Shown: piece by piece, positions 10,084-20,783 of the stretch
Layout of the letters: every line of letters starts with the position of its first letter
How positions within the stretch are numbered: position 1 is the stretch's first letter
Assembly: GCA_025890175.1 (NCBI GenBank)
Contig: JANPYM010000009.1
Coordinates: 1,303,782-1,367,781 of the forward strand
DNA length: 64,000 nt
Direction of reading: 5' to 3'
From: Ciborinia camelliae
Taxonomy: Eukaryota > Ascomycota > Leotiomycetes > Helotiales > Sclerotiniaceae
Notes under the pieces: generated by a model
What the model was told of the DNA's origin: nothing
Database searches by the model: none
Seen by the model: the letters and a program-made list of their open reading frames with translations, nothing else
Translations under genes and position numbers: made by a program

Positions 10084-13000
10084 ATGGCTTCTTCGACTCT
10101 CCTTGGCCTATTCCTCGAGATTTGCTGCAAGTACCCAAATAATGTGGCAGTTGAAGATGATCCGGAATGCCTGACGTACCACCATCTTGATATCAGATCG
10201 TCTTCGTTGGCAAATCAACTTAGCCAGGCAGGAGTGACTGCTGGTCAAGCTGTGCCCTTGGTTGCACATTCTTGCATCCCCATGATAGTTGGAGTGCTAG
10301 CAATCCTAAAACTTGGAGCAGCATATGTGCCACTGGATTGATTCCAGTGGCCTCTTGCAAGGATTGAAAATGTGCTCGGGAGGTTGCACCCCAAGGTTAT
10401 CGTCTATACGGGGGATATCTTTAAATTTGATGGCGTAACAACTATCAGTGCGGAAGATCTTCATGTTGAATCGGATGGTAGTTTTTGTGTTCCAGCATAC
10501 CAAAATAATCTTGTGGGGGAAAGTCTGGCGTGTATAATCTTCACATCTGGGACTACCGGCGAGCCAAAAGGGGTGATGATTGAACACTCTTCCATAGTAC
10601 ATTTTGTGTCATCGCCACCCTTCAACTATTGTGTCACTGCCGAAGACAGAGTTCTGCTAGTGTTGTCGATTGCTTTCGATGGTGAGTTATGAAGATCGGG
10701 TCAATTGTCACGTTGCTTATGAACAATGGCATATACGGGTACATTTTTCAGCACTTTATGCAATGGCGGGACCATAATAATTGCCACCGGCTTAAGTTTT
10801 CAAAATCGGGTTCGAAGATGTAGTGTTTTTGTGGGAACACCTTCCATTTTACAGTCACTTTACATTCCAAAATCTCCTTTCGACTTTCCAAACCTTGACC
10901 GGATTATACTAGGGGGAGAGACCCCATCACGAAATCTTTTGGAGGCATGGAAGCCTCTGGGTCGTCCAGTCTGGGTTGCCTACGGGCCAACTGAAGCGAC
11001 TTGTTCGACTTTGACAGGTTTAATACCCATTTTAAATGAGGTTGCCGAATTTGACCCGACCTTGCTTGGAGAACCGATTGACGGTGCAATAATCTCTATA
11101 GTCGACGAAGATCTACGGGAAATACACAACATTAATCAAGAGGGGGGGCTACTAATATCTGGACCAGGCTTAGAAAGAGGATACTGGAACGACAAAAGTC
11201 GAACTGCAGAGAAATTTATCACATTGAATGGCCACCGTACTTATCGAACTGGGGGCTACTGCAAATTCAAATCCATATCCGGAAATCAAAGGACAATATC
11301 GTTTTGTGGCCGAAAAGATCGCACGGTTAAAATACGGGGCTTTCTGGTCAACCTTGATGTGGATGTAGATAACCATATCTTGTCAGTTGAGCCGGAACTT
11401 GAGGCTGCCCATTCTTGTTTAGTCAACGGGCTCCTTTATACTGCCATAAAACCCTCAAATATTGAGCTTGCCACGCTGAAATTAAGATTGCAAGCATCAA
11501 TGCCACCATACATGGTTCCCGATCATATATACAGCTTAAAATCATTTCCGATGACGCCAAATGGAAAGGTGGATGCCGACAAAATATACCAGATTATGGC
11601 CCAGCCGGAGGACCAAAAACAACAAGACGAAGATCAACCAACGTCTTCTAGTTTTCATTCTGTGTTGTTACGTGGACTTTCGGAGTTCGTTGGCATATCG
11701 CGTTCCGACGTTGAAGGGGGAAGATCTTTTGTTAGCCATGGACTTCATTCTCTTACGGCTGCTCGGCTTTCTGCTCACTGTAGAAAGCATGGATACATTG
11801 TCTCGGCACAAAACATTCTTACAGCTTCTTCTATTGATGACTTCTGCCAAAGTCTCAACTACAATTCGAGGCCAGTTATGATACCGCCCGGCAAGTCATA
11901 TCTCATATCCGATAACGAGCCGGCCGTCATTCCGTTGACAGAGTTTCAGCTTACGCTTGTTTATGGCAGCTTAAAAGTGACACATTTCAATGTTGTCAGT
12001 TATACTATAAAATGTCACTTTCATGAAATAGGTCAGCTACGTGATGCCTGGAGTATGATTGCAGAAATAGAGCCCGTCTTTCGTACCGTGATCGAGGTGC
12101 AAGATGGCATATATGTACAGCGACTAGCCATGGGCATGAAAACTCCTTGGTATGAGGCGATCATTGAATCCGACCAGGTAGAAAAGGAACTTCTCAAAGC
12201 TGCAACAGCTGCAGGTCTAGGGACTTGTTTCACAATCCTGCGAATCCGAAACTCCTCAGAAGTTCTCCATGTCTGGTCTATACACCATGCTCTAATCGAT
12301 GGATTTTCTGCTTCACTCATCCTCAATAAAGTCGAGAATATTTCTCAAGGACAAGAGGTGGTACCGTAACCTCCGTTTTCAATTGCGGTCCGACAGCTTC
12401 GTTCTTTAGAGAGTACAATGATAACCGAAAGTCGTGATTTTTGGAAACAACAAGAAAGGCTATATCCTGGCGCTGTTAATGAGCTACTGGTGTAAAAGCC
12501 AGGAGGACCCCATTATAGTACCCATGCGGCACTTTTTGTCAGTCTCCGAATTCCACTAGCTATATATTCTGCATCCATTAATGTTACACCAGCAGCCGTT
12601 TACTATGCAGCATGGGCCCTTCTAGTGTCAATTTACACCAATTCTGATATAGTTCTCTTTGGTGCTGTCATTTCCGGTCGTAATTTCAAGTTTGAGTGGG
12701 CAGATTCGATGATTGGGCCTCTTTTAAATACATTACCTTGCAAAACCAGTATAGAGAGGGCACAGTCCTGTAGTGACTTCATACGGACCGTGCACTACTC
12801 TATTCAGCAAATATCGAAGTTTCACGGAAGCCACATCAAAGGGCATTCATCTGCTTAACATGCAGTCCCTAGATATATCGCGACCATGAAAAATTTGCCT
12901 ATAAACAACAATGGGAAAATTGATGCTCGGAAACTTGCTCAAATGCCTCGCAAGGATATTCAGAGGTCGTGCGAGAACATCAGTGGTCTTACCAAGTTTG

Positions 13001-14592
13001 AAACATTGATTGCCGAAGAATGGCGCTCGCTCATCAGCTTAGATCCCGACCTTCAAATTTGTGGCTCTGGCAGCTTTTTTGACCTTGGTGGACACTCCAT
13101 TCTTCATCTTCGACTGGCTGCTCGATTAAGAGAAAGGTTCAGTGTCCATATAACAGTCAAGGATATCATTCGTGCTCCCATCCTCACCGAACTAGCTTCA
13201 ACCATTGGAGGGCACTGCTTGAGTAGTCAAAAGCTTAAGGAGTCGGAGTTATCTGATGGCGAGCAGCTTAAACTTGAACTGTTGTCAGCTCCGGAGATGG
13301 ACTGGTGGTACCGCTACACCCATTCAGAGCAGCAGACTGCCTTCAATGTCCCTTATATCGCTCGTTTGCCGCCTCAGGTTGATCTTGAAAAGCTTGTAAG
13401 ATCAATCAAAACTGCTCTGGAAAGACACGCAGTGTTGCGCTCCAATTTCATGACTCATCGGGATGGTTCTGTGAAGAGAGTTCTTTCTGAGAGACCAATC
13501 AAAGCCTGCATGGCTGAGCGGATAGACTTACTAGAATTTGTCAACTGCCCATTCAATCTTGCCAAGGATGTACTCGTCAGAATCAAGATTACACCCTCGC
13601 TTCTCGCAATGAGTATTTCTCACATACTGCTTGATCTTACTGGATTAAGCCGCCTCCTCTTCGAAAATTCAGAGATCTATAATGATAGAGCTTTGGATCA
13701 ATACTACAAACAATATTTTAATGTCACACAGTGGAACGAACCCCCAAGTGAAAGTGACATCCTCTTTTGGTCCTCTTACTTCAATGGTATCAACTTAAAA
13801 CGGTGTCCCGATCGACGGAAAAGATCTCATAAAGGCATCTCTTCAGTTTGTCAAGTACCGCATGAGCTCTATGGAGCATTTCTAGAGATAACAACTCAGG
13901 AGTCTATATCACTTCATCAGTTCGCTCTAACAGCAACAGCAATTGTCCTGCATGCTATCTGCGAGCGGAGAGATATAGTTTTAGGTTCTCCATACGTGAA
14001 CAGGTCATCAACAGCAGATCAGAATGTCGTCGGCCTCTTTCTCGAAGCTCTCCCAGTTCGCCTACACTACAATATCACCAACACCACTTGCAAACTCAAT
14101 ATCAGTGAAACCCTAAGTCAAACTCGCAGTTCATCACAATCAGCATTGGCACACGCTATACCCTGGGTTCAACTTCTCTCCCACTTTAAGTTGCCTTTTC
14201 CATCAGATCACCAACAGCTGTTCGATTGCGTTGTTACATTTCACGACGAAAGGCAGTCTACAAATACACTCTAGATCCCTGGAGTAGAATCGGTGCCAGT
14301 GTGGGCCGATGTATCTAAATTCACACTATGTGTTGAGTTGCAGGCATTTTCTGATCGATTAACATTGAGACTGGAGTATGATACAGAAATTTTGAAAAAT
14401 GAATATGTGGATATCATGCAGGCGATGCTGTTGCACACGATGGGCATGCTTGTGGAGAGGAAGCCAGAGGACCATTATGAGAATTTTGTTGCCAGATTAA
14501 ACGAGCTTTTGAAGGAGAATTGTGGGAGTTCGGGGGTGGCAATTGAGGAGTTCAGAAGCGTAGCCAGGGAAGCTTTAGGTGGCGCTTACTAG
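10084..14592 (+). pseudogene. gliP: GliP-like ETP nonribosomal peptide synthetase relic
   Basis: One frame runs from the ATG at 10084 to TAG 14590-14592, about 1500 codons against roughly 2100 for GliP-type enzymes, whose order is A-T-C-A-T-C(-T). Present: A1 (GAAYVPLD, IIFTSGTTGEPKG, AYGPTEA, GRKDRTVKIRG, NGKVDAD), T1 (HGLHSL), C1 with HHALIDG but cut short, then only the last piece of A2 (NLPINNNGKIDARKL), an intact T2 (FFDLGGHSI) and a terminal C2-like domain (SHILLDL). Most of A2 and the end of C1 are gone at about 12856-12870. No terminal third T domain is recognisable. In-frame stops lie at 10339, 10690, about 10720, 12367, 12493, 12856 and 14272, with no frameshift. The bases at 10684-10730 add about 15 codons to A1 and may be an intron that lost its acceptor. 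The A1 motif YRTGD reads YRTGG. It cannot make a working synthetase. Confidence 0.88.
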
Positions 14593-14811
14593 TAGAAAGG
14601 AGAAGGTAAGAGTGCAACATCTATCATTAACAGACGCCAATCAATTTTTCTTCTATCAGTTATTACTATTTTCATTTCTGGACTTGTGTCATACATGAAA
14701 CAACCAATCAGAGTCAGGTAAATGAGAGCCTTCACCGCCCCCTATTAAAATTTTGGTTCAGACTTTACCTGAACATGCCATATGCCATTTACCGTCGGAT
14801 GAGATACAGCT

Positions 14812-14822
14812 TCGGCCAGCGA
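14812..14822. promoter_or_regulatory. Weak near-match palindrome upstream of the GliT-like gene
   Basis: TCGGCCAGCGA has one mismatch to TCGGN3CCGA, but it lies about 790 bp from the start of the next gene. Support is weak. In Aspergillus gliT is known to respond partly outside GliZ control, so a missing perfect site here would be consistent. Confidence 0.25.
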
Positions 14823-14889
14823 AAATAACTTCCGCTTATGTTGCCGCACGTGATCGCTTCGAGTGGTGAGGGGTGCGAGTGGTTCAAGA

Positions 14890-14957
14890 TGTATCCGAGA
14901 ATGTATCCGAAAATGTATCCGAACATGTATCCGAGATGTATCCGAGAATGTATCCGA
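14890..14957. repeat. 12-bp tandem array carrying CCGA half-sites
   Basis: TATCCGA recurs at 14892, 14904, 14916, 14928, 14939 and 14951, a period of 12 (once 11) bp with unit ATGTATCCGAGA. Each unit contains CCGA, one arm of the cluster palindrome. The array lies between the NRPS relic and the GliT-like gene. Confidence 0.8.
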
Positions 14958-15100
14958 CATGTACCTAATAGTACCTACTGTATCCATATTCATTCACTTT
15001 TATATCACCTGCATCGAGATTTTCTCAACTCTCACACTTCAACAACTCCGACAACTTCAACATTCAAGTAATTCTAGTTAGGAAATTTTGCTTATACCAA

Positions 15101-15377
15101 TACTACCTACTACCTACTACCTACTACCTACTACCTACTACCTACTACCTACTACCTACTACCTACTACCTACTACCTACTACCTACTACCTACTACCTA
15201 CTACCTACTACCTACTACCTACTACCCTACTACCTACTACCTACTACCTACTACCTACTACCTACTACCACTACCCTACTACCTACTACCTACTACCTAC
15301 TACCTACTACCTACTACCTACTACCTACTACCTACTACCTACTACCTACTACCTATTACCTATTATCTATTACCTAC
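15101..15377. repeat. (CCTACTA)n minisatellite, 7-bp unit
   Basis: A nearly perfect run of the 7-bp unit CCTACTA, with three short interruptions and a diverged right end (CTATTACC). It is not the TTAGGG-type telomere repeat. It ends about 225 bp before the GliT-like start, so it is in its promoter or 5' leader. Confidence 0.9.
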
Positions 15378-15601
15378 TTAAAAATATTCTTTTTCTTTCG
15401 ACCTTATCATTTTCAATCAAATTCCCTTATTCTTTTTTGCTATTGCTGCGCCAAAAGCAGTTAGCTACGAAACTTCCTTATTTAACCCTACTCAACTTTT
15501 ATAAACGCTTCTCATTCTTGCTCCTGTGTTTTCTTCCACTTATTTCATTTCTCATTATCCAAGCCATAACATTCACATTCTTACCGTCAGAATTGCCAGC
15601 C

Positions 15602-16601
15602 ATGAGCTCCCTTAAGCCTTCAATTGTCGACGCCCTAATTATTGGGTCTGGACCAGCTGGTCTAGCTGCCGCTCTTGGTCTCTGTCGTATCCGTCGTACA
15701 GCTGTTCTTTTTGACTCGGGAAAATACAGGAATGGACATGTCCATCACATGCATAACGTCAACACTTGGGACCACGCTTCACCATCCGATTACCGTTCCA
15801 CGGCACTCAGAGAACTTCTTGACGGTCGATATAATACTGTTCTGTTCGCAAAAGTCACAATTCAATCCGTTGCGCGCAGCTCGGAAGATGGAACATTTAC
15901 TGCCACGGATGAGACCGGCAAGACATGGCATGGTAAGAAATTAATCATCGCCACTGGAGTTACGGATATTCTACCAGAAATTCCGGGGTACACTGACTGT
16001 TGGAGTAACAGCAATATGTATGTACTTATCCGTTCTTGTTTGTCCACATCAAAAGTTGTTTCTCATACCAAATAGCTATCACTGCCTCTTCTGTCACGGA
16101 TATGAAGATAGCGGTGCTTCTTCTGCGGCTATTCTAGCTATCGGAAACATGGCTTCTCCAATGAGCATTCATTTTGCCAAGCTAGCCACCCAATTTGCCG
16201 AACAAGTCACAATCTATACCAACAACTCTACAGCACTAGCCGAGAGTTTTAAGCCCGCTCTTGCCAACAATCCCAATATCTCCATTGATAATCGTTCCAT
16301 CAAAGCACTGATTACCGGAGGCCCAGTAAAAGGCCCTTCTATAGTCTTTGACTCAGATGAAGTCGCCGAGCATGCTTTCTTTGCTCATCAGCCCAAGGTT
16401 TCTCCCAATATTGATTTTGCCAAGGGTTTGGGCTTGACCCTTTCCGATTCGGGAACAGAGATCAAGACCACTGCACCTTTTTATGAGACGGATGTCAAGG
16501 GCTGCTTTGCGGTGGGTGACAATAGTGTAATGTTCAGAACAGTCATCATGGCTATGGCCGCTGGAACGTCTGCGGCCTCGGGGGTTTCAATTTCGATCTG
16601 A
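15602..16601 (+). CDS. gliT: GliT-like FAD dithiol oxidoreductase (ETP self-protection)
   Basis: Two exons (15602-16017, 16076-16601; GTATGT donor, ATAG acceptor) give 313 codons, close to GliT length. It has the FAD dinucleotide fold IIGSGPAGLAAALGL, a KKLIIATG second FAD contact, the redox pair CLFC in YHCLFCHGYED, and the C-terminal GCFAVGDNS FAD motif. GliT-type enzymes oxidise the dithiol to the disulphide bridge and protect the producer. The gene is intact although the NRPS is dead. I chose the ATG at 15602 because it starts just before the fold. An in-frame ATG at 15437 would add 55 residues with a membrane-like stretch (FSFLLLCFLPLISFLII), probably leader sequence. Ordinary thioredoxin reductases lack this CLFC context. 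Confidence 0.9.
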
Positions 16602-16942
16602 GGGCCGAGCGTGGTAAAATAATTGAGGAAATGGATATTGTCATCAGTTATAAATAGTCCCACGTGCGTGAGGTTGTTGCAGAATGAAAACAGCATGGCT
16701 TCATTTTTTCTTTTTGCTCTTGAGTTTCGAATGAGTTTTCATACCCTGGATAGGTATCTTGCTGCTAGCCACTTTTCGCAAATGGGAGCCGTACTATGGC
16801 CCCAATAAATATCCACCTGATTTACAAAATTCTCAATTTATATTAAAGCTTTTAACATCAAGGCAGTATAATACAGATCTTGTATTGTTTTTTTGCAGAT
16901 ATCAAGCTGCCATTTTTACAATATGAACGACTCGAAACATCT
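16602..16942. other. Convergent 3' region, no gene seen
   Basis: This is 340 bp between the stops of the GliT-like gene and P450-2. It holds no recognisable coding or RNA signal. Confidence 0.5.
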
Positions 16943-18995
16943 CTATTTCCGTTGCCTAAAAGCCACAAAGGTATCTACATTAGGCATAAGTGTAACTCCT
17001 ATTGGCCAATCAACAGGTTTCCCTCTTCTTTCAGGTACGAACTTCATTTCGTAGTTTATCATCAAGTGCGCGAATGCTAGTTTGGTTGTGAGCAAGCCGA
17101 AGAATCGACCGGGACAGGTTTGGTTGCCAAAGCCGAATCTTGAGGATGAGAAGATTAGTTTGAGCAAAAGTGTTATATGGAGAGAATGAAATGGGGGATT
17201 GAAGATACCTACACGGGAAATTCGGTGGTTTGCGTTACAGACAATATCTTCACTTTATCTTCTTTAGAGTCATAAAATCTGTAAGGGTCAAAGGTTGAGG
17301 GTGAGGGGTATATAGATTCGTCGTGGAGAATACTGCGTGTGGGTATCATCACCATTTGACCGGGGGTGAGGATAGTATTGTTTGAAAGATGGACTTCTTG
17401 CATGACTTTTCTTTGGATTGTATCTAATTTTCGTCGATCTTCATCAATACCAGTATCTCATACTTGGGATTCTACTTCTCTGACCAATAAACATCATCAG
17501 TACAAAAAAAGAAAGAACATATAACTCACAGATGATAGGTGGACTACATCTCAAAACCTCCCTTACAAAACTATCAAGCTTTGGCATCGCAAGCAGAGCT
17601 TCTTTGGTCCAGCCTCCATGCTCTCTCCTGGCTTTTTCTACCTCGGCGCATAAGTCCTTCGCGTGCTGTGGGTACGCCATGTAGTAATAAATCACCTGGC
17701 ATAAAATCATATTCCACATCCCCGCTGCCGCAAACGTCAAAATTAACATCTGATTCACCACCTCATCGTATTTTATTTCTTGGTCCTCGCCGGGAGCGAG
17801 CCTCAATAATGCTTCGATCATCGAACTATCTTTCTTCAATTTTTCCTTATTTTCGATCTTGTCGCTCCGTCGCAGCTCTGGAATAACTAGATTCTTGGTC
17901 TCTTGTAGGTGGGACCGCACAGTGCGACCACCACGACTGATATAGAAGTATGGCTTACGGAGCCAGGAGGGGAGCATGAACATGCTGCCTGACCAGCTAG
18001 TTACGGTTTCTGTATAGCCAATGGCATGAAGAAGGTATTCAGGGGAGTTGCCGATGGTGGGGCCGACCATTACTTGGCCAACTACCGAGTGACAAATTTC
18101 TAGCATTGCGTCCCAAAGCATTACGGTTCTCCAACCTTGGGTGTGTGTTAGATTAAGCTGTCGGGGCTAGGATATAGGAAGGTTTCTGGATGATAAGCAG
18201 TGGGGTGGATATCGAACTAACCTTCAGAAAAAGGTGGCGGTACCATACGCTCTAGTATAGCTTCTTCAATAAGCCCTGCTATATTCTCCGTCATATCACC
18301 TGCCATCTTTTGTCAGTACATGACAAACTCTCGCTTCCCATATACAGAGTGAAGCATACCAAGATTCGAAACCAAATGTTTCTTCACCCCTGTGACATAT
18401 TCTCTCGCCGTCAGAGTGTTTCCCATGTACAAGTGCCACAGAAATTGTTGGTCGACCACCTCACTAAAATTGAGCTTTTCCGGAGGGTAATTTCTTAACT
18501 CTTCCACCATGGATGGGGGGAAGACGTAGAAGATCTTATCAAACATCCAGGTTGCCCAGATACCATCATTTTTATTGAACTATTGAATCCGCATCATGGT
18601 TAGAATTTTGTGTTGGGTGACTCTAATTCAAACTTGGACATTGGGACGAGTAGAAAACGAGTCAGTTGGATAAAGGGGTGGAGAACAGAACAGCAGGTAC
18701 CCACCCGTCGATACCCTTCTATACACATATTCAGGGGATCCTGACTCCATCGACACCAAAACCACGTTCGTCTTTTCCACCATGAACAATCGCCCAATAA
18801 AGGATAGTGGGAATTATCGTGGCCTCTTCGGTCTGTCTTGTCGTATACGTATCCATAACAGACGATGAAAGTTAGACTGAGACAGAAGAGCGCGGAGAGA
18901 TTCTTGGGAGTGATGAGAGTGGAAGATGGCTTAATTTCCTGCAGTGGAAGACTAGTGGCGAGGTTCATGGGGGTTCTTGGGCCTGAGATTTCCAT
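16943..18995 (-). CDS. Cytochrome P450 (P450-2), paralogue of P450-1
   Basis: Six exons (18995-18705, 18579-18346, 18306-18222, 18135-17530, 17423-17213, 17138-16943) total 540 codons in frame. It has an N-terminal anchor (SALFCLSLTFIVCYGYVY), K-helix EVLR (ExxR), and haem loop FGFGNQTCPGR. Exons 2, 4 and 5 match P450-1 exactly in length (234, 606 and 211 nt), and shared segments such as GNTL, PPEKL and MPKLDSF mark a duplication. The I-helix FAAAGMWNM lacks the acid/threonine pair normally used for proton delivery. The second intron would be only 39 bp, so that boundary is uncertain. One exact and one near palindrome lie 120-150 bp upstream. Its substrate is unknown; an ETP tailoring role is inferred from context. 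Confidence 0.85.
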
Positions 18996-19114
18996 AGTTT
19001 TTATGGCTCAAATTCTCTGCGAGGTCCTGTGTAGAGAGGTGGTAGGGGCTTGGGTTGATGAATTCACACATATTTTATTCCCAATTAGATAAGTATTGTT
19101 GTCAAACCTCACCA

Positions 19115-19125
19115 TCGGTATCCGA
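19115..19125. promoter_or_regulatory. Exact TCGGN3CCGA palindrome upstream of P450-2
   Basis: TCGGTATCCGA lies 120 bp upstream of the P450-2 ATG (minus strand). Confidence 0.75.
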
Positions 19126-19136
19126 GATAGTTAAGA

Positions 19137-19147
19137 TCGGTTTCCGG
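19137..19147. promoter_or_regulatory. Near-match palindrome beside the exact site
   Basis: TCGGTTTCCGG has one mismatch and is spaced 22 bp, about two helical turns, from the exact site at 19115. That spacing would suit cooperative binding. Confidence 0.55.
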
Positions 19148-19558
19148 CCATGAGAATTGAAAGGCATATTCTATGGCGGAAAACTTTAGTATACAGTGTT
19201 AGTTACTGCTTTGCTCATTTTCGATCTGTAGATTGCACCCGAGAAAAAGTGCTGCCTAGTAAGCCATGAGACCTTGAATTCAGCGAATTCAATGCGCATG
19301 CTCATGTATGCATCCTTAATACGTTGAAAGCTTCATTCGCGTATAGTTGTCAAAGAGAGCCTGAAAAGTCTTGGAGTGGTTTTGCTTGCCGCCTTTCTGG
19401 TAGAGAATCTTCCCAAATTGAAAGCAAATTGTGCTGTACTAATATGGCATGACCTATGGAGTCCTTTTGTGGCCACTTCTTATTTTCAAAGTTGGTTGTC
19501 TCACGACTCAAGGATAACTTCCAGTGATTGTTAGATTTGCCTAGAACGAAGTGTAACG

Positions 19559-19591
19559 GGGTTTCCGGGTAGGAGCCAGAACCGGAAACCC
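19559..19591. repeat. Perfect 10-bp inverted repeat (hairpin)
   Basis: GGGTTTCCGG at 19559-19568 and CCGGAAACCC at 19582-19591 form a perfect 10-bp stem around a 13-nt loop. Function unknown. Confidence 0.6.
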
Positions 19592-19888
19592 TAATTATAT
19601 TGCGATCGATTTTTATCATTTAGTGCATGAATTGTATTTATAGATTAAAATTAACATTTCTAAACATATCGGCTTACCGTGACCGTACTAATATTGCTTT
19701 CCCCCCAAGCTATTTTATAGGATGTTATTGGTATATCTGAATAGAATAAGTTTCAGGCTCTATGGGTGTTGCCCGCATTCTACCTAATATGCCTGAAACG
19801 AAGTGTGTTACGCTAGTATTAATAAAAGCTTCAAAATTTCATAAAAATCAACATTTTCAGCTTCAAAATCAGAATAGGCTCTGAAACA

Positions 19889-19905
19889 CGTGCGTGCTAC
19901 GCACG
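19889..19905. repeat. Short GC-rich hairpin
   Basis: CGTGCGT, GCT, ACGCACG: a perfect 7-bp stem with a 3-nt loop in otherwise AT-rich DNA. Confidence 0.5.
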
Positions 19906-20783
19906 CCCCCAATTAATCAATAGAAGATTGGATTCAAACAGTCTGGTTCAAAAAGTAATCAACCAGGTGACACATTCATCAGGTGATGGAGGAACAGAGT
20001 AGGCTTTCTCTTTGGAACTCGATAAAGTATGGTTGTTTGATCTAGGCCTAGAACTAACCGGTCATTATTCTCTCATAGGTAGGTAGATAGATATTGATTC
20101 CCGGTTAGCAACCGAGACAGGCAAATAGCTCCAACTTTTAGGCTGTTACCCCCGTTGAGCTCCCGGTGACCCTTAAAAAAGGTTTGCAAGATAACGTTTT
20201 CCCTTGAAATTAGAGTGCTGGTATTCAAAATCCTCTAGTCTGATGAGTCTCTTGAACTAAAATAAAAATATGAAGTTCCACTCTTAATATTATTAGGAAC
20301 CCGAAGTATTGAGAGCTTTAGCTCTAGAGGCAGTAGAGTTATGAATTATTGAAAGTTTGATGGTCAATATCGAAATTCTCAAGGTTCTGGCCTGTGGCTC
20401 AAAATGAGGCTGGCTGAGGCTGCATCCGATAACCTTATCCTGACGTAGCACATACCTAGGTACTTCTAGTATAACCGGACTACAACCTTTGGAACTACAT
20501 CGTTCAAATCAGAATATTCCTGTATCTATTTGCTAGTTCAAGTCGTCTAACTCTAATGAAGTTTAGTCATAGGTATCATATACCTGATCCCATGCCTTCG
20601 TCTTAAGAGGCTCTCGTCAAGTGGCGATATAGAAGAGCAAATAGATCACACAAAAGTGGGGGGGAATGGCAGTAATTCAAATGTATTGGATTGGTGAATT
20701 TTTTAGATCATCTCATAGTATATAAAATGAGGTCAAATGCCGGAGTATAAGTTTATCATCTGATTGCTTCAAAAGCCCGAGTG

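Larger units (their letters stand above)
19148..20783. other. Gene-free spacer, possible degraded repeat
   Basis: No convincing gene in 1.6 kb. A minus-strand open frame of 89 codons at 19350-19619 resembles nothing I know. The stretch contains several short inverted repeats (19559-19591, 19751-19799, 19889-19905), as in decayed miniature transposons, but no terminal repeats or target-site duplications that I could pair. Confidence 0.45.

Noticed and set aside
10690..10759. A normal 70-bp intron (GTGAGT to TTTTCAG) in the NRPS
   Set aside because: The sequence just before the acceptor still encodes the conserved A-domain segment GTFFSTLCNGG, and splicing there would shift the frame. At best it is a shorter intron that lost its acceptor.
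15101..15377. Telomere repeat or CRISPR-like array
   Set aside because: The 7-bp unit CCTACTA is not a telomere unit, there are no spacers, and this is a eukaryotic genome.
19350..19619. A small gene of 89 codons
   Set aside because: It overlaps a perfect hairpin, shows no homology I recognise, and has no supporting context.
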